Assembly: GCA_036971615.1 (NCBI GenBank)
Contig: JAYKKR010000001.1
Coordinates: forward strand, 3,720,001 to 3,784,000
Direction of reading: 5' to 3'
Origin: Amyloporia xantha
Taxonomy: Eukaryota > Basidiomycota > Agaricomycetes > Polyporales > Adustoporiaceae
Length of the DNA: 64,000 nucleotides
Part shown: in pieces, positions 21,248 to 31,352 of the stretch
Position numbering within the stretch: position 1 is the stretch's first letter
Layout of the letters: each line of letters begins with the position of its first letter
Notes under the pieces: model-generated
Database searches by the model: none
Told to the model about the DNA's origin: nothing
Seen by the model: only the letters and a program-made list of their open reading frames with translations
Translations under genes and position numbers: made by a program

Positions 21248-21966
21248 AGGATCCATAGTCTCGTAACCAGACCTTCTAGGTGGATCACCTGCAGGGATAC
21301 CGGATTAGGTGTCGGAGAGCGAAAAACACCTGCACCGATCCCACCTAGAAGGTCTGGTGAATTTTGTAGAGGCGGGTGTGGATCAGTGACAAAAGTAACA
21401 AAAGTAACGGGTGACAATACAGTGACGAGGCGCGTCTGCCCTTGGGATCTCAGTGGCTCTCAGTGAGTCTATGCATATAGCGACTACATTAAATCGCTGT
21501 ATTCCATGGATTCTCAGATTCTCGTTATCCGGTAAATGCACACATTTCTCTCGGCACTAGACTGGGTTTCTTTGGAGTGTTTGCGCACGGGCGCGCTGCC
21601 CCTTTGCGAGCCGATTCGAAAAGAGGGGATTAAATAGACAAGCCGCGGGAGAATGCCAGACTGCTCGCAAAAGTTGACGGGGCCGAGAACATGCCTAGAA
21701 ACAAGGTAGTATTGAATGACCCAACAAGAGAAAGTGAGATAGTAGGTACACTCCGCGCGTCCGGCGCGACGCGGTTTTAGGAGGCGTGACGGATACCCAC
21801 ACCCGCCTCTACAAAACTCACCAGACGTTCTAGGAGGGATTGGTGTATGGTTTTTTCGCTCTCCGACACCTATTATGGTAATACTGCACGTGCTATCCCC
21901 CTCCTCCCTCCTCCCTCTTAGGATCGATCCCTCCTAGAACGTCTGGTTACGAGACTAGAGGATCCA
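21248..21966. mobile_element. Nested inverted-repeat element, about 0.72 kb
   Basis: The left part (21248-21395) and right part (21785-21966) are diverged reverse complements. Shared strings include TAGTCTCGTAACCAGAC, TAGGTGTCGGAGAGCGAAAAA and TTTTGTAGAGGCGGGTGTGG. Within each part, CCAGACSTTCTAGGNGG occurs once in each orientation, so there are four arms and each end can fold by itself as well as pair with the other. There is no transposase frame inside; the middle carries plain mixed sequence. This fits a non-autonomous fold-back element. The exact ends are uncertain by about 10 bp. Confidence 0.75.
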
Positions 21967-22587
21967 GTCAAAAATTATATTTTTGTCTTTTTAAATTTCA
22001 CCCATAAATTCCGCCAGACATCTAGCATGCATACAAAATAGTTCATTTGGCATTCGTGCTATATTCTATTCTAACAGGTTATAATAGCTTATAACCGGTA
22101 GATTATATGTGAACGTTTTCAGATTTCTGACGATATGTTTGCACAAGTATATCTCATAAATCATTTATTCTCTAATTATATGGCCTTACATTTGGAGTAT
22201 CGTACAGATAAGTTGCCAACTAGTATAACGCGTTATAACGCTGCTCGCAGTTTGGTGATGTGAGAGCCCCACAGGTACCCTACTTCCTGATTGGCATTGG
22301 CAAACGAGCATCAAGGTGGGCCTTTGATGTTCATACATGGCTATTCAGCAAACGGAACAGCTGAAGCAGTGACTGGGCAAAGACAAGATATCATGGAGAA
22401 TAATCGGTTCACAGGCCACTGATAGTCGAGCCCTGAGCTTGCTATGGTTATAATCAACTTCATATTCATGTAACTTCTGAGATTTAAACAAGCCAGACCG
22501 ACCGGCCGCACAGGACAAACTTCCAGGTGCTATCATACACTCAACAGCAGTACCCTAAATCCGACAGCAGGCGACAGTACTTGGCCC
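21967..22587. other. AT-rich intergenic region
   Basis: AT-rich sequence between the fold-back element and the TRAPPC5 stop codon, with repeated TTATAA/TTATAACC strings around 22077-22105 and 22225-22245. No coding signal. Confidence 0.35.
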
Positions 22588-23943
22588 TCACGTCTTCAGC
22601 GCCTCCTCCCGGTCCAGAACCGATTTCTCGAGCTTGATGAGGATCGTGGTCCGTCCGGGGTACTGGTCCGTAGGTGTGTTGTGCGCTGTCACTCGCGCCG
22701 GCTGTCGAGAAGCAGGGCGTGCGGAAGGAGCGTGCGGGTCGGGTGCGTAGTGTGGTTCGTGACAGTAGCACGTGTAGGTGAAGGAAAGGCGAAAGCGATG
22801 AGATGTGAGATACAGCGACAGAAGCCAATGTGAGACGTCGAGCCGGAGCCGTGTATGTGTTGCGGACAACGAGGAAAGCGTGCGTGCGTGGATGATGCAT
22901 GAGGAACGGGTCGATGCGTGAAGATACGGTCAGATGAGAAGCGGAATGAAGATGGAGAAGAGACGCACGAAGCCCAGGCCGTCGAGCACTGCCTCGACGA
23001 TACCGGCGGTGAACGACGAGCAGCTCAGCTGGCTCATGTCCCGCGGCACGGAAACATGGCGCGTGATCGGCGGGTCGTTGTCGATGATCATGTCTGCCCA
23101 CCGCGACGCATCGTCAGCGCGCGCGCCCGTAGGACGCCGACAGGAGTCCAAGCAGACGCACATTCGTCCGCGTTCTCGACGCTCTTCTCGATGGCGTCCG
23201 CGGGCTTCCCGAACACCGCACGCCAGACCTGGGTGTGGATCGACATGAGCGCGGGGAGGAAGCGGATCTCACGTTTGGGGGCTTTGGAGGTGGCTTCGTT
23301 GCGCCAGGCCATGAGCTCGAGGACGCGCGTCCCGACGCGGTAGCCGAGGGTGTTTAGTCTGCAGCCAATTTTCGTTTAGCATGTACTATCCTGGACAGGA
23401 ATCAGGATGCAAAGAGAACAAGCTGCTATGTCCTGACGGGCATATGACGTGAGTCTGTCAGAATGACGGTACTGATTATGTCCAGGGTGAGACGTTCCAT
23501 AAGCTGTAGCCTAGGCGTTTCGCCTAATTTGAGGATCCAACTCTGTCCCAAACATATCATTGCCACCCGAGGATTGGCATGACCAATATTTGGAGACGAG
23601 ACAGAAGAGTTTAACCCGACAAGATTGAAGATCCAACGTACCGCCGCTCCAGATCATTGATTCCACTCACACGCTTCTGCGTGTACTGCACCACCTCGGA
23701 GAAGACGAAAGCAAATGCGCTCGCGGAGACCTCCGCTGCGCGTGTCTTGTTCAGCGGTCGGTCATATATGCTTGTGCGTGGTGCGGAGGGCTTTGGGGTA
23801 CCGCCTGTGGCAGTATTGATGGAAGGGGCTGAAGGAAGAGAGAAACGAGAGGAGGAGGCAGCGGGAGAGAGGTGCTCTGCAGAAGAAGCGAGGGACGAGG
23901 AGGAGAGGGCGGAGAAGCGGGGGTGCGGTTGGGCGTACGACAT
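22588..23943 (-). CDS. TRS31: TRAPP complex subunit TRAPPC5/Trs31 (Bet3 family)
   Basis: Core subunit of the TRAPP tethering/Rab-GEF complexes acting in ER-Golgi transport. Four exons in phase: 23943-23642, 23358-23162, 23093-22969, 22701-22588; about 245 aa. An upstream in-frame ATG at 23970 would add nine residues. After a Ser/Ala-rich lead, the family core begins with IYDRPLNKTRAAEVSASAFAF and FSEVVQYTQKRVSGINDLER. Next come LNTLGYRVGTRVLELM, KREIRFLPALMSIHTQVW and the AVFGKPADAIEKS loop. The end has MSQLSCSSFTAGIVEAVLDG and GRTTILIKLE, which carry the central mixed fold of Bet3-family proteins. The exon 1-2 intron (283 nt) is longer than most. The gene is divergent from the BTB gene, with 476 bp between starts. 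Confidence 0.92.
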
Positions 23944-24419
23944 GGGCGGAGGAAGGAGGGTGGGCAGCACCGGAAGACGGCCCGGGACACATTGATCGGG
24001 AGGCGATGGACGCTGATTGGCTTCGAGGGTAAGCTAGGCGGGATTAGACGCCGATAGAGAGAGACACGTGATCTGGGCGGGGTAGGCGCTGATAAGCAGA
24101 GGCAATATCGTATACGCCCGCCAGCCGGACGCCCTGCGAACGTCAGACCCTCTCCACGACGAGGTGACAAAGTTGAAAGGAGGCGCGTGTGCACTCCATC
24201 CATTTGCCGGAGAAGTCGAGACGAGTGACAGATTCGGAGAAATTTGCATTCTCGTCTTGGCAAGAATCTATTCACGCTCTCGCCCCGGCAGGACGAGGCC
24301 AGGAGCCAGAGGCGAGCCGCCGAACTGCACCACGAGCAGATCGAGCCGTAGACACTCCCACAGACTAGTGTCATCACTAACACATACAGTCGTCCGCCTT
24401 CTACCTCGTATTCGTCAGC
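23944..24419. promoter_or_regulatory. Shared divergent promoter of TRAPPC5 and the BTB gene
   Basis: The two start codons face away from each other across 476 bp with no coding sequence between them. Both 5' UTRs and core promoters must lie here. No clear TATA box was found. Confidence 0.55.
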
Positions 24420-27400
24420 ATGGACCATATAATCCCCTTCCCCGCCTCCTCCACGCGCGGTTCCTCGTCCCATCCTAATAGCGTCCATCCGACCCATCCC
24501 AATCCATATCTCGCCCGTCTCGCCATCCCCTACTCTGCCTCACTCCCCTCCCTCCGCAAGCAGGCCCAGGACCCCATGTCTCCAGGACAGCCTGTCTCTC
24601 CAACCCGCGGTCCCACCCCAGCCGACCTCCAGTCGCACCTCTACCAGTCCTTCCTCACGCGCAAGACGGCCGATGTCGCCCTCCGCATCCGCGGGTCGTG
24701 GCATGCCGTCTACAGGCTGCACCGCGTGATCCTCATCCAGGCTGTAAGTGCGAGATCGCGTGCGTCATCCCGGGTGCGCGGACACTGACGCATTCCGCTC
24801 GTGCGCGTGCAGGGTTTCTTCCAATCTCTTTTCACCTCTGGGTTCGCCGAATCCAACAAGAAGCCTTCGAGCAGCAGACGATCCGAGCCCGATGCCATAG
24901 ATATTGTCTTGGACGACCCGAACATTACGCGTGCCGGTGAGTGCTTCTGTTCGAGATGTCCATTTCTGTGTGGGACAGGCTCGGGCGCTTCTCGGGACGG
25001 ACGAGCAATGGCGTACTTCGAAGAAGTTCGTGTGACCATTCTGTACACGGTCTGGCCGAGTTTCTATTAAATGGAGACTTCGAGTGCCTCCTGGATACTG
25101 TAGCAGTTAGGGAAGACTCTTCCGGAGCGTCCTGACATGACGTTCACGAAGTTGGATAGGTGTCATCGGTACCGACGCATTGGCATTTGCACATCGACAT
25201 GTCGTCTCACATGGTATGCGGAGGAGCTGTGTCTGCTGGCTGTAGGTTGTCCCCATGGACTGCTGCTTGTCGAGTAGTATCCTCCTGTATATGTGTCTCG
25301 ACATGTCGCTATGCAAATGCTATTCAACGCTGTCAGCAAACATTTGGACGTAAGATACCGCAACGTCGCGTTATGCTCAATTTGAATATGAACCGACGGA
25401 AGCCAGCCTGATCCTGCTTTTCGATGCTCTTCCATTCATCTGTCACTGACCGCTCTTCCCCCTTCTTGCTCAGCGTTTGAGTGAGTTACATGCGTACCGG
25501 CTGATTTCCGTAGCACAATCTCTCACAGTCCTTCTACCAGAGTATGCATCGCACGTCTCTATGGAGGGGGCCACCCTTGCACGTCTCTCCCTCTCTCATC
25601 CCGACGCCCTCCCAGCCTCTGACGCCCGCATTCCCCTCTCCGGCCTCAGCACCGCCCTTGACACCACCAGCCGGCCACCAATCCGCATCGCCGCGGTTCC
25701 TCCTCTCGCTCCTCGCCACCGCGGTCTTCCTGTCCATGCCTGCCGTCGCAGCAGAGGCGCTGCAGATGATCCTCAACACCGTCGGACCCTACACGGCCGT
25801 GCGGTATCTAAATTTTGCGATCGGGCGGGGCATTGGCCTGCCGGACGGGGACGAGGAGGGGATGGACACGAGGCGGCGGTGGGGCTCGACTCTGTAGCGG
25901 AGATCATGGAGGAGGATGAGGAGGCGGAGAGGACCGAGCGGGAGCACGAGAAGGCTGAAGAGAAGGAGCGCGAAAGCCTGACGAAGAAAATGGGCGCCCT
26001 GGACGTCAGCTCTGACAGTGCGGACCACTCGTCACCCTCGTCGCAAGAGAGTAGTAGCGCTTCGCCACAGGATCACCCGATCCTCAAGGAGGGCCCGGCG
26101 TCGGTCACGTCGGACGACACCGAGTCGGACATGGACCTCGGGACGGACGACTACGACACGGAGGACAGGCCCGCGCTCGAGCCGGCGTACATCTACGGCG
26201 CGGTGTCGAACAAGGTCGGCGAGGCGGCGGCGTGCTGGCTCGCGCGGTGGGGGATCGATATACTGGCGTACGAGCAGGGCGCAATGCAGGAGTCCGGTGC
26301 GTGCGCGGACGGGGCGGGGAAGCCGAAGGCGCCGCATGTGCAGTGGGAGCCGGCCGTGCGCGGGCACGCGCGCAGTCGCAGCGAGGAGCAGAGTGGGGCG
26401 CGGAAGCGCACGTCGACGGCGCCGTCGCGCTTTGCGGACCCGGCGCGGAATGGAGTTGGCGTCGGTGCGAGCGGGAGTGGATGGGTGAGGGAGAAGGAGG
26501 AGATGAGGGATCTGGTGATTCCGGCGGTGTGGCGGTGCGGAGGGCTGAATGCGCGGTGGGTGCGCGGGCTGTTGTCGAGCGACGCGCTGTTTGTGAGGGG
26601 GGAGCGGGCGCGGTATGACATGGCGAAGACGGTGGTAGAGATGCGGAGGCAGGAGGGGATCGACGATGAAGAGGAGAGGGAGTGGGAGGAGCTGTTCAGG
26701 ACGGGGATTTACTATGAGAACATGGTGCGTCGTTACCCGGGGTACACGCGGGTGCACTGCATTTTACTAAACATGTGCGTCAGGTTCTGGACGACTTGAT
26801 GGCCATATCGCGGGATGTTTCGCCTGTGACGGGACAGCACTACGTGCCCGTCTCGGTGCTGCAGTGCGCACACTGGAACCAGGACGTCCTCCGACATCGC
26901 ATCACCACGAAATCCCCTGGTAGCGGGCCATCGCCGCCCCTCTCTCCTACTCAGCGCGACAAGGAGCTCGGTCTGAGCGTTCTCACTGCGGACATCGCGG
27001 CGCTTCCGGAGTCGGAGAAGGACACGCTATTTTACCCTGTGCCGGCCGACTCGTCGATGCGCATCGGGGACACCACGGGCATCGAGGGCGCATCGATGGA
27101 CCAGCTGTTCGACCTGACGTCGCCGACGACGCTGGACGCGTCTAAGAGAGGCATTCCATCATCCGAGGCCAACTTCTTTGGGCTGCAGCAACAACGATGG
27201 TCTGCGTCCGCCATCGCATCCTCTTCTGCGCAGGGCGGGGCCGCGAAGTGGACGCGGCATCCGCCGTTCCGATTTGCAGTCGAATTCTGGGACGTGGATG
27301 CGCTGAAGGAGAAAAGCAGGCTGCATAGCCATACCGTGTGGTACGCGGGGAGCCTGTACAATGTGTACGTGCAAGTCGTACGCAAGAAGGGTGTGCAGCT

Positions 27401-28040
27401 CGGTGTGTATCTTCACCGGCAGTCGTCCGTCGACCCCCTCCCGGCATCGTCTGCACCGTCTTGCCTTCCGAGCCGATCTCCAGGACAGACACATGGTCAG
27501 GCTCAGTCTCCGTTAACGCAGAACAGGCCACCATCCGCGAGCGTCTCAATCCCTCGGCCGTCGTCTCTCAATTCATCCCTACAGGGCTACTCGTCTTCTG
27601 GCCTACCAATGCTCCCGCTCTCGCGCAGCACCACTCCAGTGTCCACCCCCACTTCGCCCGCATTGGCGGCCTCTCTACCTTCAGGGCTCGCGTCCTCCCT
27701 GAGCAACAGCAGCAGCAGCAGCACGCTCGCATCGAGCAACACGATCCCCGCGACGGCGCAGGCCGTCTCCCCGCAGCAGCCCTACCGCGACCAGCGCGCT
27801 GCCGTCTCTGCGTATTTCGCGATCGCGTGTGCGAGCGCGACGGGCGCAAGCTTGACGCGGTTCACGAGTGCGCCGGACGTGTTTTCTGTGAGCCAGAGCT
27901 GGGGTTGGAAGTCGAGCTCGTTGCGGACGGAGGAGTATCTGGAAGTCGGGCCGGATGGGCAGCCGCGAAGTGGACAGAGTGGTGTGCCTGGGGGCCGAGA
28001 GGTGAGTCTGAGGGCGACGGTGGTGCTGGGGGTTGTCTAG
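24420..28040 (+). CDS. BTB/POZ-domain protein (germ cell-less-like)
   Basis: Likely adaptor protein using a BTB/POZ dimerisation fold. Exons: 24420-24743, 24813-24936, 25474-25480 (7 nt), 25541-26724, 26784-28040; about 965 aa after correcting two frame breaks. The BTB region reads FLTRKTADVALRIRGSWHAV..LHRVILIQAGFFQSLFTSGF..IDIVLDDPNITRA, then AFEVCIARLYGGG created by the micro-exon. A central acidic Ser-rich part follows, then conserved segments AACWLARWGIDILAYEQG, RWVRGLLSSDALFVRGERARYDMAK and PPFRFAVEFWDVDALKEK, a Ser/Thr/Pro-rich insert, and a Val-rich end. The frame shifts once in the G run at about 25566-25570 and again at about 25857-25860; adding one G at each place restores the frame. 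The first long intron is 537 nt and holds a hairpin. Function is unproven. Confidence 0.8.
25183..25320. repeat. Imperfect hairpin within the 537-nt BTB-gene intron
   Basis: The left arm about 25183-25225 starts GCATTTGCACATCGACATGT. The right arm 25279-25320 ends with the reverse complement GCGACATGTCGAGA..-like sequence and GCAAATGC. Each arm also contains the 10-bp palindrome CGACATGTCG. The loop is about 53 nt. The rest of the gene has introns of 59-69 nt, so the hairpin marks an inserted sequence. Confidence 0.65.
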
Positions 28041-28467
28041 TGCGATGTTCGGATGTGTGCGTCAGTAGGTGGGTGTAAGGAGGATCATTTATTGAGGCTT
28101 CGAAAGGCGTTGTGCGTGTTCTGGGAAGAGTTTGGAGCAACACCAAGTAGCGAGTGAGTAGATTTCGCGTAATGTTGTGCTCGACGTCGATACAATAATA
28201 TGTCCGCTTCTTGCTTGTTTATGTGTCATCCGATGTTTATTCGATACCTCCCCGCTCGATTAATCTACTTACTATTACTATTTACTTATTAGCAGTTGTC
28301 GATACGACTCTACGATTTACCTGTATGACCCAGTCAGTGGTTGGACCTCATTGTGAGATTCACTCGCGGTCCAGCGTTTTGACTGTAAAAGTGCCCACTA
28401 TCGTGTGCCATGTGACCGTGTAGCCAGCGCTTAGCCCTTTTTTGACTATGAGCTGCTCTTCTCGATA
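28041..28467. other. 3' flank of BTB gene up to the MITE
   Basis: Mixed, T-rich sequence with no supported frame. It ends at the TA dinucleotide (28466-28467) that borders the MITE. Confidence 0.35.
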
Positions 28468-29025
28468 CTGTTCCGGGAAAAACCCTTGAGTTATTGACAA
28501 TGGAGTTATTGACATGTTATTAACCGTGTTATTAACCATGTCAAAAACCGAAGGTGGTTTTGGGGGTGTTAATAACTTTTTTAGCGCCCAAAATTCTGTG
28601 ACTCCAACAGCTTATGTTTGGCTTATATATCGTTACTAATTGTACACTGAGCGGACATTCGCTCTTTTTATCGTTATCCAACAGCATGTACGCCCGTGCC
28701 AGTGGTATACTGTCGGGATGATAGCCACGCGTCCTGTACATCTTTTTTACAAGAGGTGTCTGAACTCACGAAAAGCTTCAGCTTAATAAATACCTAGGTT
28801 TTTTCAAGTTGCATGAGCTTTTCTCAGGCATCCTAGTTGAGGTACATATCGCACGGGAGGTAAATAGGGAGTCCCGCAGGGACGAGCAGTGTTGCAGAGA
28901 GCCACATTTTGGCGGTGTCAAGAACTAGTTAATAACATGTCAAAAACTGTCAAAAACTGACCCTTGAGTCGGCCCTATATGTTAATAACATGTCAAAAAC
29001 TCTCAAGGAGTTTTTCCCGGAACAG
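28468..29025. mobile_element. 558-bp MITE with TA target-site duplication
   Basis: The ends are inverted repeats: the left begins CTGTTCCGGGAAAAACCCTT and the right ends TTTTTCCCGGAACAG. Both sides are flanked by TA (28466-28467 and 29026-29027), the duplication made by Tc1/mariner-type transposases. Sub-terminal copies of GTTAATAACATGTCAAAAAC occur near 28919 and 28980, with inverted versions near the left end. There is no coding capacity, so it depends on a transposase encoded elsewhere. Confidence 0.8.
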
Positions 29026-29256
29026 TACTTCTCGACTAACAACTGCAGCTGCTTGTCTGAGTAGTCTCTGGCTCTCAGCCTCTCCTCATATACAATAATT
29101 CTTAGCCTCGTTGGAGTACGCTGGTAAAGCTTCTCTTCTTATAGTCCGTTTCGGCTGCAGGAAAAGCTTACCGTTCTCGTCTCCATAAGGGAAGCTGCTA
29201 TCAGTCGCGATACTCAGGCTGAGACTCTGAATTCTGCATGAGCTCGATATGTCATT

Positions 29257-30866
29257 ATGGTGCGGCCCAGAATAGTATAGTGGCTAATAGCAGCTCACAT
29301 ATGGCAGCTCACAGGTGTCTATTGAGATCCAAGATTCGGTAATACTTCCCGCACTGACCCATGGTAACGCGAGTCAGCTCCAGGATGTTCAAGAGGATAA
29401 TATCCAAGCACCATCTCTTCGCGCGAATATTGATCATTTCCCGCTGGACATCCTGATCCTGATATTCAATGAAGTCTATCATATATTGCGAGAGTCGCAT
29501 AGTATGTGGATGGACTGCAGCTCGGACTCAGACTTGGAAGAAGACACGCGGTACATATCTTCGCAGCCTTCAAACTGGCCGTTAAGCGAGGACCCTTTCG
29601 ACCTCACTTTGTTCCCAGAATCTCTTGCCTCTGTCTGCACACACTGGAGAAAAGCTATGTCTTGTGTGTCCGTCTTTTGGACGCACTTTGTTATAACCGT
29701 CGACAACGAGGCACCTACGCCTCTGTCTGCAGTCCGCTCATACCTTGCTTGGTCGAAAGATCATCCCATTGACATAAGGGTGTCTCGCCGTCCCGGCCAC
29801 TTCGTCGGCGAGGATCCGGAAGAGCGGGAGCGGGTCGCGGCCGTCATGGAGTTGCTGTACCCTCATTATGCACGCTGGCATATCCTACACATTGACGTGT
29901 TATACGAGTCGTCACTGCCGCGTCCTGGTTTGGACATGCACGTTGGTGGTCCTTGTGGCCGATTGATTTCGCTCCGCATGACGTGCAGGATTCAAGATGG
30001 CACGTCGACGCAATTTCTTACTCGCGATCTGGTGCGACCGATGGAAACACCGGCTATCACGAAGCTAGAGATCCCTGGTTCTATATTTCGGGAGGCGCAC
30101 ATGTCGGCCCTGACATCGCAGTCGTTCCTTCTATGCCTTATCATTACTGGGTATAGCCAACATCGCGAACCCTTTCCTGTGCGAGATCTTGCACAGCGCC
30201 TAAGCGAACTGTCAGCCTCGTCATTGGTTCTGCGGGACCTTCATCTGGAGTGCACCTATACTGGTCCGCGCATCAACGTTTCAGCGAGCATCAAACGCTT
30301 GACATTCGAAGGGATTCATGGGGACGTCGTGGAAGAGCTCAACAGGCTTATGTACACATGGTGCCGCTATCGAAATCAAACGGTGTGCAGTCCCCAGACC
30401 CATTGTATTTGGAATGGCAAGCGAGTTGCGCCTGACGGACATAGACGACTCAGACGATTTATTATTCCTTCTTGCTGGTGTAGGGAATGCAGATTATTGT
30501 TGGACCGTGAACATCGACAAATGTCGGGGTCTGGACGACGCACTCTTAGTCAAGTTGACGGAGCCAATACTAGAACGAGAAGACGGGGGAGTCGCTTGGA
30601 TTCTTCCTGCCATGGACAGTCTCTACATCACCGACTGCCCCAAATTCACCTACGGCGCCCTTGTGAGGATGATTAGGGCCCGCCTATCTGCGCATGCACA
30701 GACTGGCCACGTCGCTGTGATTGATCCAGCTCACGTCGTATCGTCTCTTGAAGCACTCCATGTATGCAGATGCGGAGAGCTGGCCCCTGCAGATCGGGTG
30801 TGGCTCGATGCCGGAGTCGCTGATGTATCTTGGGATAACTGGGCGGGTGGATGTGGATATGACTAG
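29257..30866 (+). pseudogene. F-box-like protein 2, paralogue of F-box 1, frame-broken
   Basis: This is a clear paralogue of the gene at 18317-19952: shared strings include MSCVSVFWT, NEAPTPLSAV, YLAWSKDHPIDI, RVAAVMELLYPHYARW and GELAP. The main exon starts at 29315 (VSIEIQDS) after a CTCACAG acceptor. The only suitable start is the ATG at 29257-29259 directly before GTGCGG, with a 55-nt intron, as in the paralogue. The frame runs to about 30365 (ELNRLMYTWC) and then continues only in the next frame (AIEIKRCAVPRPIVFG .. GGCGYD, stop 30864-30866). Aligned to the paralogue there is no room for an intron; about three codons plus an odd base are missing. This is either a pseudogene or a truncated product of about 370 residues with a short altered tail. 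Confidence 0.7.
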
Positions 30867-31352
30867 GCGTGAGATACACAAGGATGATATCCAATCACAT
30901 TTGGCGAGGCATCTAACGTGACGCAGTACGCACTATCGCGGGTCAGGTTATCGACGTCAAAAGACCATTATTTACATATCAAAGACGACTCTCCTTGTCT
31001 CAGGTTCGGTATGATGTGCACTTCATCTTCCTTGCCGTATATAAATGGTCCTAGACCGAGTTTCCTGTGCCTCTGCGCAACGAAAACAGATATTTAGACA
31101 TGCAGATGCCCCTTTTAGAAATGATATGACTTGTGGCAAGCATACATATGTCACATGTGTGCCGTTCATTTGCCATCGGCAGGTCCCGAAATGGTTCTGC
31201 ACCGATCTCAATCTTGTGTGCTGTGCAGATGCTTCCGCGGCGGTGGCACCGGCCCGGAGACGTATCCGAGGATATCTCCAAGGATATCACTCTCGTATCG
31301 CATCTTGAGTCTGTCGCCACCATTTCGTCCGTCGCTGTTATCCCGCCATACG
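30867..31352. other. Promoter side of the dihydroorotate dehydrogenase gene
   Basis: No convincing frame. Short unrelated open stretches occur on both strands at 31023-31320 but have no start, domain or intron partners. Confidence 0.35.

Noticed and set aside
22541..23101. 186-aa minus-strand frame at the TRAPPC5 locus
   Set aside because: It reads through an intron and overlaps exons 3 and 4 of TRAPPC5 in the wrong frame; His/Arg/Ser-rich with no family.
26018..26757. Arg-rich frames of 156 and 241 aa inside the BTB gene
   Set aside because: Shadows of the GC-rich exon 25541-26724; composition typical of out-of-frame reading.
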